In this document: positions 10,902 to 21,226 of the stretch, piece by piece
Position numbering within the stretch: position 1 is the stretch's first letter
Layout of the letters: each line of letters begins with the position of its first letter
NCBI GenBank assembly: GCA_004369085.1
Contig: ML210288.1
Location: 16,924-80,923 of the forward strand
Direction: 5' to 3'
Length of the DNA: 64,000 nt
From: Coprinopsis marcescibilis
Taxonomy: Eukaryota; Basidiomycota; Agaricomycetes; Agaricales; Psathyrellaceae
Translations under genes and position numbers: made by a program
The notes under the pieces: generated by a model
Databases searched by the model: none
What the model saw: only the letters and a program-made list of their open reading frames with translations
Told to the model about the DNA's origin: nothing

Positions 10902-11835
10902 TTAATAGATTAGATTCAACACCTCGCCCAGCTCCTGGATCGTATGTCCTTTTCCGCCCTCTGACCTTTTCAGCAATGCAGCGTTCCACTTGGCGCTTTT
11001 TGCACCAACAAAGTCACTAGTCTCTTTTAATACACGTCTAATAACAAAAAGAAAACACTCAACGCTTCCAGTTCATCGCCAACATGCAGACATTCTTCCG
11101 CCCGCAACCCCTCCCCTCTTAGCGCCCATTCAAACACCCGTGGATCTGGTTTCTCGATCTTTACTTCCTCGCTAAGAATGATCGGTCCCAGATATTCAGG
11201 AAACCCAAGGTCTTCCAGAACCTTGCCTAAAACGATCAAAAAGAATTCATATAGCCGGTCCATGGACTTACGAAACCGAGAGTCTCCATTGCTCACTATT
11301 CCAGTTCTGACACCAGCCGCATGCAGTTTCTCAACTAGTCCACTAGTAAGCTTCTAGTCATATTTCTGGTTTTTTCCATACTTGTGGGGATGGCATCAGG
11401 GAACGCGAGGTACCCTTCCCTCGAGCTGAACCGTTTTAGGAGGATCGGAATGATTGTTGTCATCTTGTCCGAAACGACTGTGGGGGGCGGCGTCAGTCTT
11501 TTACGTGCAAAAGTCGCTAGGCACCCATACGTTTCGCATCGGCACCAGCTCCAAGAGCCGTGTCGTTTACAACTTTGGTCCACCATCCAATATGCCCCTT
11601 TTCGTATGCTGGAAACTCCCGTTGTGCCTGTTCCAACGCTGTCGAGTCACAATGAGCAACATTCTGTTATCAATTAGAAGCACGAACCGATCTTGAAGGA
11701 AGCCTTGATTCGCTCGGGCGGAATCGCGCCTAGATACGGTCGGAATACCTCTGCATATTGAACGTGAATTGGCTGGCGCGGTGTGATTATCGTATGAAGG
11801 ACGTCAAACGTGACGAGACGAATTCTAGTCGTCAT
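10902..11835 (-). CDS. HAD-like hydrolase (HDHD3-type)
   Basis: Haloacid-dehalogenase superfamily protein in about five exons. Motif I is TFDVLHT near residue 10; motif II is GIVSNGDSR; motif III lies around EEVKIEKPDP; motif IV is HVGDE. These are in the expected order with a helical cap between. The second Asp of the usual DxDxT is Leu, a variant I associate with the HDHD3-like subgroup. The last exon encodes AKSAKWNAALLKR and ends at TAA 10904-10902. The substrate is unknown. The start codon lies 80 bp from that of the divergent S41-like gene. Confidence 0.85.
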
Positions 11836-11915
11836 GGATCGAACCAAGAGACAAGAAGCCGGTAAATAGCCGTCGTATACGGCCATCTCGGACTCAATAG
11901 TTGCTTTCGACCACA
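11836..11915. promoter_or_regulatory. Very short (80 bp) divergent promoter region
   Basis: Only 80 bp separate the ATG of the HAD gene (minus) from the ATG of the S41-like gene (plus). Either both promoters overlap or one extends into the other gene. No TATA box is visible. The upstream in-frame TTG at 11901 is not taken as a start. Confidence 0.55.
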
Positions 11916-14851
11916 ATGTCGAGTCGCTGGTCGTCGCTGCTGACGACCCTGTTGCTTTCTATACCATCTATCAGTGCTCTTGTGCCTGCACCAGACCCAT
12001 GTGCAGCTATTGCAGGCCAGAAATGGGTCCTTCCAAGCGAAGCGAGAGCATGCATCAGGTCATTCCCTCTCGACCCCCTAATAAAGTCCAACGTCAGTAC
12101 ATGACATCCTCTCTTTTCGGTAAACTATAACCGCGTCTACAGGTAATTGAAGTAGTCAACAAGACTCTTGCGTTCCATACCTCTGTAAACTACCAGGTCC
12201 AGGCACCGCCGCCATACGACCAGGACGTGCACGAAGACCTCCACGCGGATTTGGACCGGATAGCCAGCACACCTTACGAGTCCGAGTTTGACTTTCACCT
12301 CGACATATACCTCTCCTTCAAACGCGTCAACGACGGCCATTGCGGAGTCTACAGCAGGTGTTTCGACTGTATGTCCTTCCCCTTTTACCCGGGTACCCAG
12401 CAAATAAACGTGCACTACTAGCGCTATACATCTCGTATCTCCCTCTACCGCTGTCTCTGCTGACAGAAGCGGATGGGAGCCAGAACATCTACATCTCCCC
12501 GGAAGCATACATCCTCTCTTCAGCCGAGTTTGCAGACTCGCTCGAGTTTTGGCAGGATGCGCTCCCTGGTGGGCTCAAGCTCCAATCGGTATATAGCGCG
12601 TCACATCTCTTTATTTCGAATACTGAAATGGTATCTAGCTCTCCGGCGCTAAGGTCCTAGAGATCAACGGCCAAGACCCCTGGGTGTCCGTGAACACCAA
12701 CGCCAACGTCGCAGGGAGCTACCAAGCATTCGGCACGAGACAGAACGGGTTCTTCAGCAGCTACCATCGCGGAGCCGAGGGCTGGGAGTACCTCATGGGC
12801 AACTTTGCCTCACACCCGCACCCCCTCGTCGACTTCGTCTCCCTCACCATCCTCCTCCCCGGGCAGACCGAAAACACCACCTTTACCGTAAGCCCTCGCA
12901 TTTCGCAGCACGCACAGCAGCTCAAACGCGTAGATACTTTGTATAGATCCCGTACCGCTCGCGATTCGGCTCGGCCTCGAAGGACTTTACAGACGGGCCA
13001 TCCCTCCGGGCCAACAACTGCCTCGCGACCAAGAGCACGAACGGTATCGACCTCTATGGTTCCTCGCCTGCCCAGATCCTCGAGCAACTGGAGGAATACG
13101 AGCACCAGGCGGGGTTTTACCGGCAGCAACCCGCGCTGTCCCCCGCAGACTATTTCCAGCGGCACCCACTCAACGTCATCCTCGACGCCATACCCCTCGG
13201 AGACATCGAGCTCCCCCCGATCCTGCAGCCGGCGTTGCCGGCGTACAACGAGAGCTATAGCGTCGCAGAGTTTTTCATGCTCAAAGACAACGCGACGGGC
13301 GTGTTGGCGCTCGGCAGCTTTTCTGCAAAGAACTTTACGCAGTTTGGGCAGGCGTTGTTGGACGGGCTTGGGGCGCTGAAGGAGGCGGGCGCGGAGAGAC
13401 TGGTTGTGGATGTGGTAGGTGTCTGTTTCGTTTTGGGATGTTGATGAAAACTGATTGGGAGTACTTAGACGAACAATGGTGGTGGATATATCTGCATAGC
13501 GCATGTAGGTCGTGTCGTTTGCCGATACTCGATTCCTAATCTGACCTATTCTGCAGTGGCTTCACAGACTCGTGTGTATTCTTACTTTGACTCTATCGTA
13601 TCGCTCATATTCTTACCTGCTAGATCATCGGCGCCAAATCCACGACGGTTCCCCAAGCCGGGTTGGACACGACCACCCGCGCCGGACCTCTCGCCAAACT
13701 GGTAACCGCCAAGATCCTAGCGGGGGGCGACCCAGCGGGACTGCTGTACTACAACCCTGCGCAGTGGAACAACGCGACGCACCAGCCGTTCCCAGCGGAC
13801 ACCAACTGGCTGGACCCGCACAACAAGGTGGTCGTGAACGGGCGAGAGGACGCGTTCAGTCAGCGGTGCGCAAGGGTCTGTCGGCTGCTAGTGTTGTTGG
13901 TATTGATGGGTAGCATGGTAGACTCGGACAAGAATGCCAGCCGTTCAGGTGGGAAGCGCCCGCGAAAGGGCTGTTCGAGCCGCATAATGTTGTGATCGTA
14001 TCCAACGGACGGTAAGCGCAAAAATCAACCGTAGCCTCATTCTACTATAGCTAACGCGGCGTCTTGAAGATGTGCAAGTTCCTGCTCCCTCTTTAGCGTA
14101 AATTCCTCGGCATGTTACAGATCTTTGAGCTGCTCACAGCTCCACCGTAGATTACAATGTCCAAAGAAGAAGGCGTCCGCACAGTCGTCGTCGGCGGGAA
14201 GGCCGACGTCCAACAGCATTATTGCGGAATCGTCGGGGGCCAGTCCACCGACTTCTCCACCATCGACACGGAGATCAAGGTCTGCACGCTCCACTTTAAG
14301 CTTTAACCTCCAATGGAAGCGCTGATACATGACGACTCTTTTTTTTTTTCTTTTTCTCATTTGTTTGCAGTCGACGAAATTGAAAGATCATCCCTTGTCG
14401 CCTCCCGATTTGTAAGTTCCATTCACGGTTCGGCTCTAAATACCCAACTGAACACTCGGTTCCCATCTGTCTCCATTCTCTCTCGCAGCGTGACCAATAG
14501 CATCCAAGGTATCACTTGGAGACTCGGATATGGGATCAACGACCCCACCGAACCTGAAGGTCCGTCACATTATATCATTAGTTCGCTCCTCCTCCTCAGA
14601 TCGTCCGTGCCTGAACCACTTGCTTTGATCAGAATGGCAAGATCATTCCGCAGATATCAGCTTCCCAGTTACAAAGGATATGTACGTCCATGAACATGCG
14701 ATTAATGTGCTTTCCTTTTCGTCTCATCACCGTTTTTAATTTTATTCGCAGCGTCAATCAACCGCTCGGCATTTGGGAAGCCGTCGCTCGGGTTGTTTTC
14801 AAAGAAGAGGAGGCGAGCCCTATGTTTGTGGCTCAGGGTTCTTTCGACTAA
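11916..14851 (+). CDS. Secreted S41-like peptidase (fungal CPAF/UstP-type)
   Basis: Multi-exon gene (about ten exons) for a secreted protein. It starts with a signal peptide (Ser/Leu-rich core ending around SISA). Conserved pieces follow: LSFKRVNDGHCGV, GAKVLEINGQDPW (PDZ-like region), AERLVVDVTNNGGGY (the strand typical of S41 enzymes), then VSNGRCASSCSLFS near 14000-14095, which holds the presumed nucleophilic Ser, and TDFSTIDTEI. The stop is at 14849-14851. Family proteins are fungal relatives of C-terminal processing/CPAF peptidases; one is known from the ustiloxin cluster as UstP. There is no RiPP context here, so a general secreted peptidase is the safer reading. Internal splice sites are individually plausible but not all verified. 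Confidence 0.82.
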
Positions 14852-15123
14852 TGGCTGTCTGTTTGTCTATACATGGGTTAATACAAACGAGCCAAGTTGA
14901 TCGCGACCGTTCTGATACGCGAAGCTGTTCGCTCGTTAAGCCTGCCAGAAGCATGCATGTGAAAACAAAGAATTGAATTGGGTTTTTATGTACGCGCTCG
15001 GATAATTTGTATGAGCGGAGCGTCGTGGACAGACAGCAAACTAATCCGACGCGTGGTGACCATCACAGCGACGCTCGTTCATCGTCGCTAACCACGATCG
15101 AAGAATGAAACAACTTTTCATAT

Positions 15124-18100
15124 TCATTCCTGATCGGACTCTTCGACGTCACCAAACTCGAACATCCCAGCACGAGTTCTCTTCGCGGTGAGCACAGAAT
15201 CTTTCAGTTTCTTGATTATTTGAGGATATGCCGAGAGGTATCTGCAGCCCTTGCGATCAATCGAGGCCAGGCCCTCTGCGACTAAATCAGCGTTGATGCA
15301 TGCGGATGGGTCCCGTGCGCTGGATAGGTCTGCAGGGTCGATGAGTCGAAGATGAAGCACCTGGCCTTCTCTGTGGTCAATGTTGGCGACGAGCTTGCGT
15401 CCTTCACAGAGCGACCGGAAGCGCTCGATGGCCTCCACATAGTAGTCGCTGTCCTCCTTTGGCAGTTTGACAAAGCTGAGAAAAACACATCCGTTCAAGC
15501 TCCTAGAGTAGATTCACGGAACACACTCACCTAAGACGCGCATCGTGTGCCTGGCCAGGTAGAGACTTGAACTTGGGGTCCAAGGGTCGGATGTTGGCAA
15601 AGCTGACGGTGTCTTGGTTACCATAATCGATAAAGGTAACTTCAGCCTCTTTCTTGACCGACGAGGCACGGCGGATCTTTGCTCGATACCAGGCACCGTC
15701 CGAGAACTTTGCAGACACGAGCTCTCCATTTCTCGGAACGAAGCCAGGCGGGTTGGATGCTGGAGACCGGTGGTGGAGGGAAAAGTCGCGCATGAGTTTC
15801 TCCAACGACGCGATACCTATCTCAAAGGTCAGACTAGAAACATTCTACATTGCGAAATAGAAGCCTACCTTCCGTGTTCAGAATCTGCACAGAGAAACCA
15901 AAGTTGTTTCGCGTACGGACATCGCTGATGATGATATCCAGGTATTCTGCTTTCAGTGCTCCGTTATCGTCCGGTTGTTCAGCTGCCTCCTCAGCCTCTG
16001 CCTCTGCATCGAAGCTTTCCCAGATCTAGGGACATTTCCATTAAACGATGAACACGAGGTGTCCTGCGACAAGAGAACTTACGTTGCGCTTGGCCTTTTT
16101 AGCCTCTTCCTGTAATAGCAAGTCCATTAGTTACACTGTCTCACCGATACTCGTATGAAAGTACCTCAGCATCGAACAACTGCCTTGCCCAAGGCAATGC
16201 CTCCGCAGAATAGGCGTGCACTGTTGCCAAACCTTCCTTGACCAGCGATACAGCAGCATTTTCGTTTTTGTTGAAGTAGAGTGCGCCAATGAAACCCCCC
16301 GATTTATCTGTTGTTTCGATCTCGATCTCGACATCTCGCTGCATGTATTTCCTGGTTGAGAACTCCAGGGACTCTGTCCCAAAGGGCTCTCCTTTGTCAG
16401 CAGCATTGCGACCGACCGCTCGAGGGGCACGAATACCTAATGTTATCGATATTGAGTCAGAAAGCAGGATACAAAAGGGGTTAAGCCAAACAACGGACCT
16501 CCCAGCACAAGGGTCAAGACTTGATTGTCTTTTGGCAAAAGAATCCTGCGGAAAGAGCGTGAAACCCGAGATCATTGTACCCACAAAAGATTGCTCACTT
16601 GAATCTCGACCCAGATGCGACGTAATCCACGATTGCGGGAAGACGGCCAGTTCGTTTGAAGTTATTCAAAAATTGGGTTGCACGCGTGCTAGTCTGTATC
16701 ACCTCGAATCAGCCACCAACATTCCATCGCAGCAAAAAAAAGGATGTTTCTGACTTCTGAGATGTTCAAAGGAGCCTTGGGCGCGGGTAGCTCTTTCCCG
16801 GAATGAATTCCTCGTAGTTCTGTGGCCGCTCTGAGTGCGGTGTCTATTAGTCCTAGTCATTAGAATCTGAAGTTTTATGCTTACGCCTGCTCTGCTGCGA
16901 TCAGCTTGTCGTAATCGGGTGAACGATTTTCATCGTCTCGCTTGTGGCGCACGACGCTGGAAAGACCCTTTTCGACGATTTGTTCAGCGACGTTTCTACG
17001 AGATTGATATAGAGTCGGTAAAAGGAGCAACGCGGGGTTTCACAGACACGTACGCTCCGTGGGCTCCATAACGGATAGTCGCACATTCACGTTCCTCGTA
17101 GTCGCCTTCTGGTGGACGGATGAAGTCAATGTGAACTTTGACGTGCTTGCCAATAAGCTTCTTGCGCAGGAATTCTCTAGCCTCTTGGGCATACGCTGCC
17201 TGTCGAGGGTCAGATAGCCTGAAACGAGACAATCTGTCAGTGCACTGTTCCTGCGCTCGCGGGGATTAAGTAAACTGACTTTGGTCCTCTTGTCGAGCTT
17301 AATTGCAGGCGACGTTCCTTGCTACCATCCTTCTCCACGACGGAGATCTGGTCACCACTCCAGACGCGAACAACTGTTCCATCGAATTCGCGAGACTGTC
17401 CATTGAAAGCCTGTGCCTCTGTCTTGCCAGCGATAGGCGCTGAAACTGGGGCACCTGCATACAGGGCAAGTCGCTTCTCCTTGGCAACACGCTCAGCGGC
17501 GCGGAGACGCTCCATCCCACCACCGCTAGCCAGCATACCGGCATGCCAGTCCACAACGCGCGCCAGGCCGTTGCTTACGAGGTGCTCGGCTATGTTTCCT
17601 ACGGGATGTAGGACTGGAAGAATGAAAATGAGTCGTGGCCTTCAATCAAAAAGACAGAAATCAATTACCATTGCCGATGAAGACACTAGCAGAGCTGGTA
17701 CCGGTGATGTTTGCCGATTGTTGGAAGGGAGTAGGAGCAGCGTTGGGCAGTGACAGGATCTGGACTTTAACAGGGCGTTGCAGCAACCGGGATTCTGTGA
17801 AGAAGCGCGCCTAACTCAAGTGGTTAACCAACCGCGTACGCTTTCAAGGCCAGCAAATAGGGGCACCTCTTCCGCGTACGGCTCTGAAGTTTCTCCAGGT
17901 TTGCTAGCCGTACGTCCACTCTTGACTCCTGCCAGAGTGATATTGACCATTTGATGGTCACCGTCTGGCATGAGGAGCCGGATGCGCAGGGTGGTACCGT
18001 CTCTGACTTGTTCAACGATTCCTTGACATCGATTCGTTAGCAACTCGTAACTTTAAAGGTATGCCATATTTTACCGTCAATGGGTTTTCCTTTCCACTCA

Positions 18101-18875
18101 TTAACGAAGGATGCTGAATCTGCGGGCATGGTATAATGGACGACGCGTGCCTGAACGGTTGGTCAGCAGTAGTTACACCACAGTACTTCGATAACCCAAC
18201 CTGTTGGCCATGGGGGTTCCAGATACCGCGTCCCGCCGCCTTGGCTTCCTGTTCGATCTCTCGTTTCTTGAGGTCTTCTTCCGATGCCTCACGCTTGATC
18301 TCCTTCAGTTTTGCCCACCCGTTTCGGAGCAGTTCTGTGGTTAGGTCAACGCCGTTGATTTCTCCACTGCCCAAATCTTTTGGGACATCGTCGGTGGAGG
18401 ATGGCAGCGAGTGGATGGTTGTGAAGGTGATTTCTTTGCCGACAGCAAACGTTCTGAGGAACTCGCGAGATTCGAATGCCCAGGGCTAGAACAAGACCAT
18501 TGTCAATCACATAGTTGGGTGATACTATTGCAACGCACCTCATCTTCCCTGGTCGAGGTACCAGTTCGTGGAGCTTGCAGATCTGACAGATGAAGTACTC
18601 TGTGTTACGCACCGAGTAAACCAGGTCAGCAACCAACTTTCTGAAGATACCATGGAAGAGCACCTTTCTTTTGGAGGTTGACCAGGAGCAGGCGGACGCC
18701 CACGCAGGACGAGACTATCGCCCGAAATCACAGCTAAGGTAGATCTTAATATTGATTCCCGAATAACGAGTTGAAGCGGGGAAATTATTACATTTCACGA
18801 CCTGTTCAGCAGTGGTTGTTCAGATCTGTCAATGCAATAAAAGCTGACTTGGATACTCACAGCTTTCATAGTCAT
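15124..18875 (-). CDS. SND1: Tudor staphylococcal nuclease (Tudor-SN/SND1)
   Basis: Large protein with repeated SNase-like domains and a Tudor domain, a cytoplasmic RNA-binding factor in RNA decay, splicing and stress granules. The first SNase repeat begins [13 protein letters not shown] and contains [10 protein letters not shown]. Later repeats carry [30 protein letters not shown] and similar strands. The Tudor domain reads [13 protein letters not shown]...[12 protein letters not shown] (15805-15614), followed by a final SNase half ending [11 protein letters not shown], stop 15126-15124. The catalytic residues of true staphylococcal nuclease are usually lost in this family. The N-terminus seems to be built from a tiny first exon (ATGACTATGAAAGCT), a 10-nt microexon (18792-18801) and the next exon. 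The join between KER and LQAPR (about 18675-18570) is not settled. Confidence 0.9.
18792..18801 (-). other. Inferred 10-nt microexon of the Tudor-SN gene
   Basis: On the minus strand the bases GTCGTGAAAT are flanked by an acceptor (...GAACAG|) and a donor (|GTAATA). Joining MKA, these ten bases and the next exon gives MKA-VVKS-VISGDSL, the conserved start of the first SNase repeat. Without it the next exon opens with an in-frame stop (CTG TGA). The call is inference from frame and splice signals. Confidence 0.6.
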
Positions 18876-19141
18876 ATTGGCTTTAGATGCGATTATACTT
18901 GTGGTACGAGGAGACGAGATGCGTTTCGGGGAGAGATGAAAGATCTATTTTCGGACGCATTGCCAGCACGGTATTGAAGGAGATCGCGGTAACGTGTCAT
19001 GCCACGTGCTGTACCACGTGCGCAACGCGTCGGCCCACGGAAACTCATAGTTGGCCCTTGGGGACTTGGTCAAGTTTCAGTATTCAAGTTTCAGTATTAC
19101 AGAATAATATACACTAGCAGTAGTACAGGTTCCATAGATCG

Positions 19142-20690
19142 TCATTTGTTCTTATGGAGCAGTTTTCCAAACATCCTTTTTGCCCAACAGGTGGAATATC
19201 GTTCAGGAGGAGTTTGTGCCGTTCTCCGCAGCCATTCCTTTGGATTGGGAATGTCGCGAAGCACGAAAGTATGTTTCTGTGATGCGTGTTCAGCATCTTA
19301 CCAAGGAGCCCAACAAGTATCGACAACGCACCTTGACATCGAGAAGCGATATTCGTGCTTGGGGATTTTTCTGTAACATCCCCTCAAGTAACTGGACGAC
19401 CAAAAAGCCATCACTGCAACGATCTTTCGGGTGCCGTCCCTCAGTGGGAATCCTTTCAACCCCCATACTGTCACCTAACGTCCAGTCTTGAGTGCATATT
19501 CGATGATACAGCATGAGCTCGTTGTGGTGCACGTTGTCGTTTTCGTCTGTTGACCCAGTGAATGGAGTGTGCCCGAATAGAAGGCAATAGAATGTGATAG
19601 CAAGCGCCCATATGTCCACGGCCTTGGTGATTGGAGGTCGAGTCTTTGGCATGGGAAAGGTGTTGACGACAGTCGTGTCTGATGAAGTTGAGGGCATAGA
19701 CTCTTGAGACGCAGAGAACGACAGTTCAGGACTTTCTGCGAACCATACAACCTCTGGCGCAAGGAATGAGGGTGTTCCGATGCGCTTGAGAAGGTCTGAT
19801 GGCGGAAAGATCTCCCTATCAGAGTTCTCCGCGCCCTTGGTGCTCTTCTTGGATGAACCAGGATATATGATGTGTGAGACGCCAAAATCAATTAGCTTCA
19901 CTGAGCGACGGTCCTCTGTGTACATGATATTGGCGGGTTTGATGTCACGGTGCAATATGTTCTTAGAATGCACTAGTGATGGTATTGGGTTGAATGTTCC
20001 TCTGTCGATAGAACAGATTGGACTCACTGAATTCGACCCCAAGAATCACATCCCGCAGTATTCGACGCGTTTGTTCCAAGGTTAGGAGTGGCGTATGGTC
20101 CGGAGTCGCCCATTCGACCGGCCCACCAGAAAGGTATTCAAGAACTAGAATGAGATGAGGGCTAATTTGAGTAAACTTAACCACAAAATCCTCGTACCAA
20201 GGTATATCTTCTCTTCGCGAGAATCGTCAATAACTTCGAGCAGAGTCACCAGGTTTGGGTGTCGACCACATGCCTTCAGAACTGCGATTTCCTTCCGAAT
20301 GCTATTTTCGGTGCTGTTCGGTGGAAGCTTGTGTGATGATGAGCTCTCGCCTTGCTGGTAATTCTTCCTCAACAACTTCATTTTGTCTCGAGGATGACTT
20401 CTTTTGACGACTTTCAGGGCCTACAATGTAAGTTAGCATTGGAGCAAGCACCCTGGCCAAATGAGAGCGCTCAAACGCACGACTTCACGGTTGTTTGACT
20501 GCGAGTCTTGACATAGATAAACTTCTCCATGTCTTCCCTTTCCTATCTTGTCGCCGCGCAGATACTGGTTGATTCGCCTTTTTCGTGTGGACGTAGTTTC
20601 CAGTTGGTTCGTGAATATGATAGGTTCCAGCGGGTAAAATTCAGGGGCAGGGTGTTGCGTCCTGGAGTCAATGCTGCTTCGACAAGCCAT
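19142..20690 (-). CDS. Ser/Thr kinase, CaMKK/SAK1-TOS3-ELM1 (SNF1-activating) type
   Basis: Protein kinase with all key motifs: Gly-rich loop GKGRHGEVYL, VAIK-type Lys in ALKVVKR, catalytic loop HRDIKPANIM, DFG in LIDFGVSH, activation-segment end GTPSFLAPEV, and the APE-helix Asp in KAVDIWALAITFYCLLFG. A basic Ser-rich insert follows the VAIK strand (near 20400-20330) and a Ser/Thr/Pro-rich insert sits after APEV, both seen in fungal upstream kinases of SNF1/AMPK. The last exon encodes DIPNPKEWL and a basic tail, stop 19144-19142. An SNF1-activating role is inferred from the subfamily look. It lies 266 bp upstream of Tudor-SN on the same strand. Confidence 0.85.
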
Positions 20691-21226
20691 CTCGGACGCG
20701 ATTCCTAGAACTTTGGGAGGGGAGTCAAACCTTGTTCAGTACATGGAGTTGGTGGCAAGTCTAGAGAGCACTTGAGACGCATTTCCAAGAAGATCAGGTT
20801 GGCATCATGGATTTCCTGACAGCCCTCTCTGAGGCCAGTCCTATGGGTGGATCATGCCAAATTCGGGCTCCGCTCGACTCGGACCGCAGCCCAATCCGGC
20901 CTATCATGAGGAGAGGTTTGGGGAAAAGGCGAAGTGGGGAGTGTATTTGGAATTTAGTTATATATCCTTCGTCCTGGTATCCTTCCTAAAGTACCTGGGT
21001 TTCATTGTAAACATAAGGGATGGCTTTGAATAGTAACATTGTAACATAGGGAAACGGTGACGACGACTAGCGGAGACTATAGTACAAAATGTGCAGCTAC
21101 TACGAGACGATTTCAGACATTCTGGATGTGATGAGTTCTTCAAGATTCAGAATCAACCCACCATCTACCCAGCCAGCCGAATTTTTATGGGACCCCGATT
21201 TCTTTCGAGGGCTAAGCGGACGTCGG
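20691..21226. other. Non-coding gap between kinase and UPF2 genes
   Basis: 536 bp between the kinase start codon and the UPF2 stop on the same strand, holding the kinase promoter and the UPF2 3' region. The short open frames here show no family resemblance, and I see no repeat or RNA gene. Confidence 0.5.

Noticed and set aside
12761..13504. 247-codon minus-strand frame
   Set aside because: Antisense to S41-like exons that read continuously on the plus strand.
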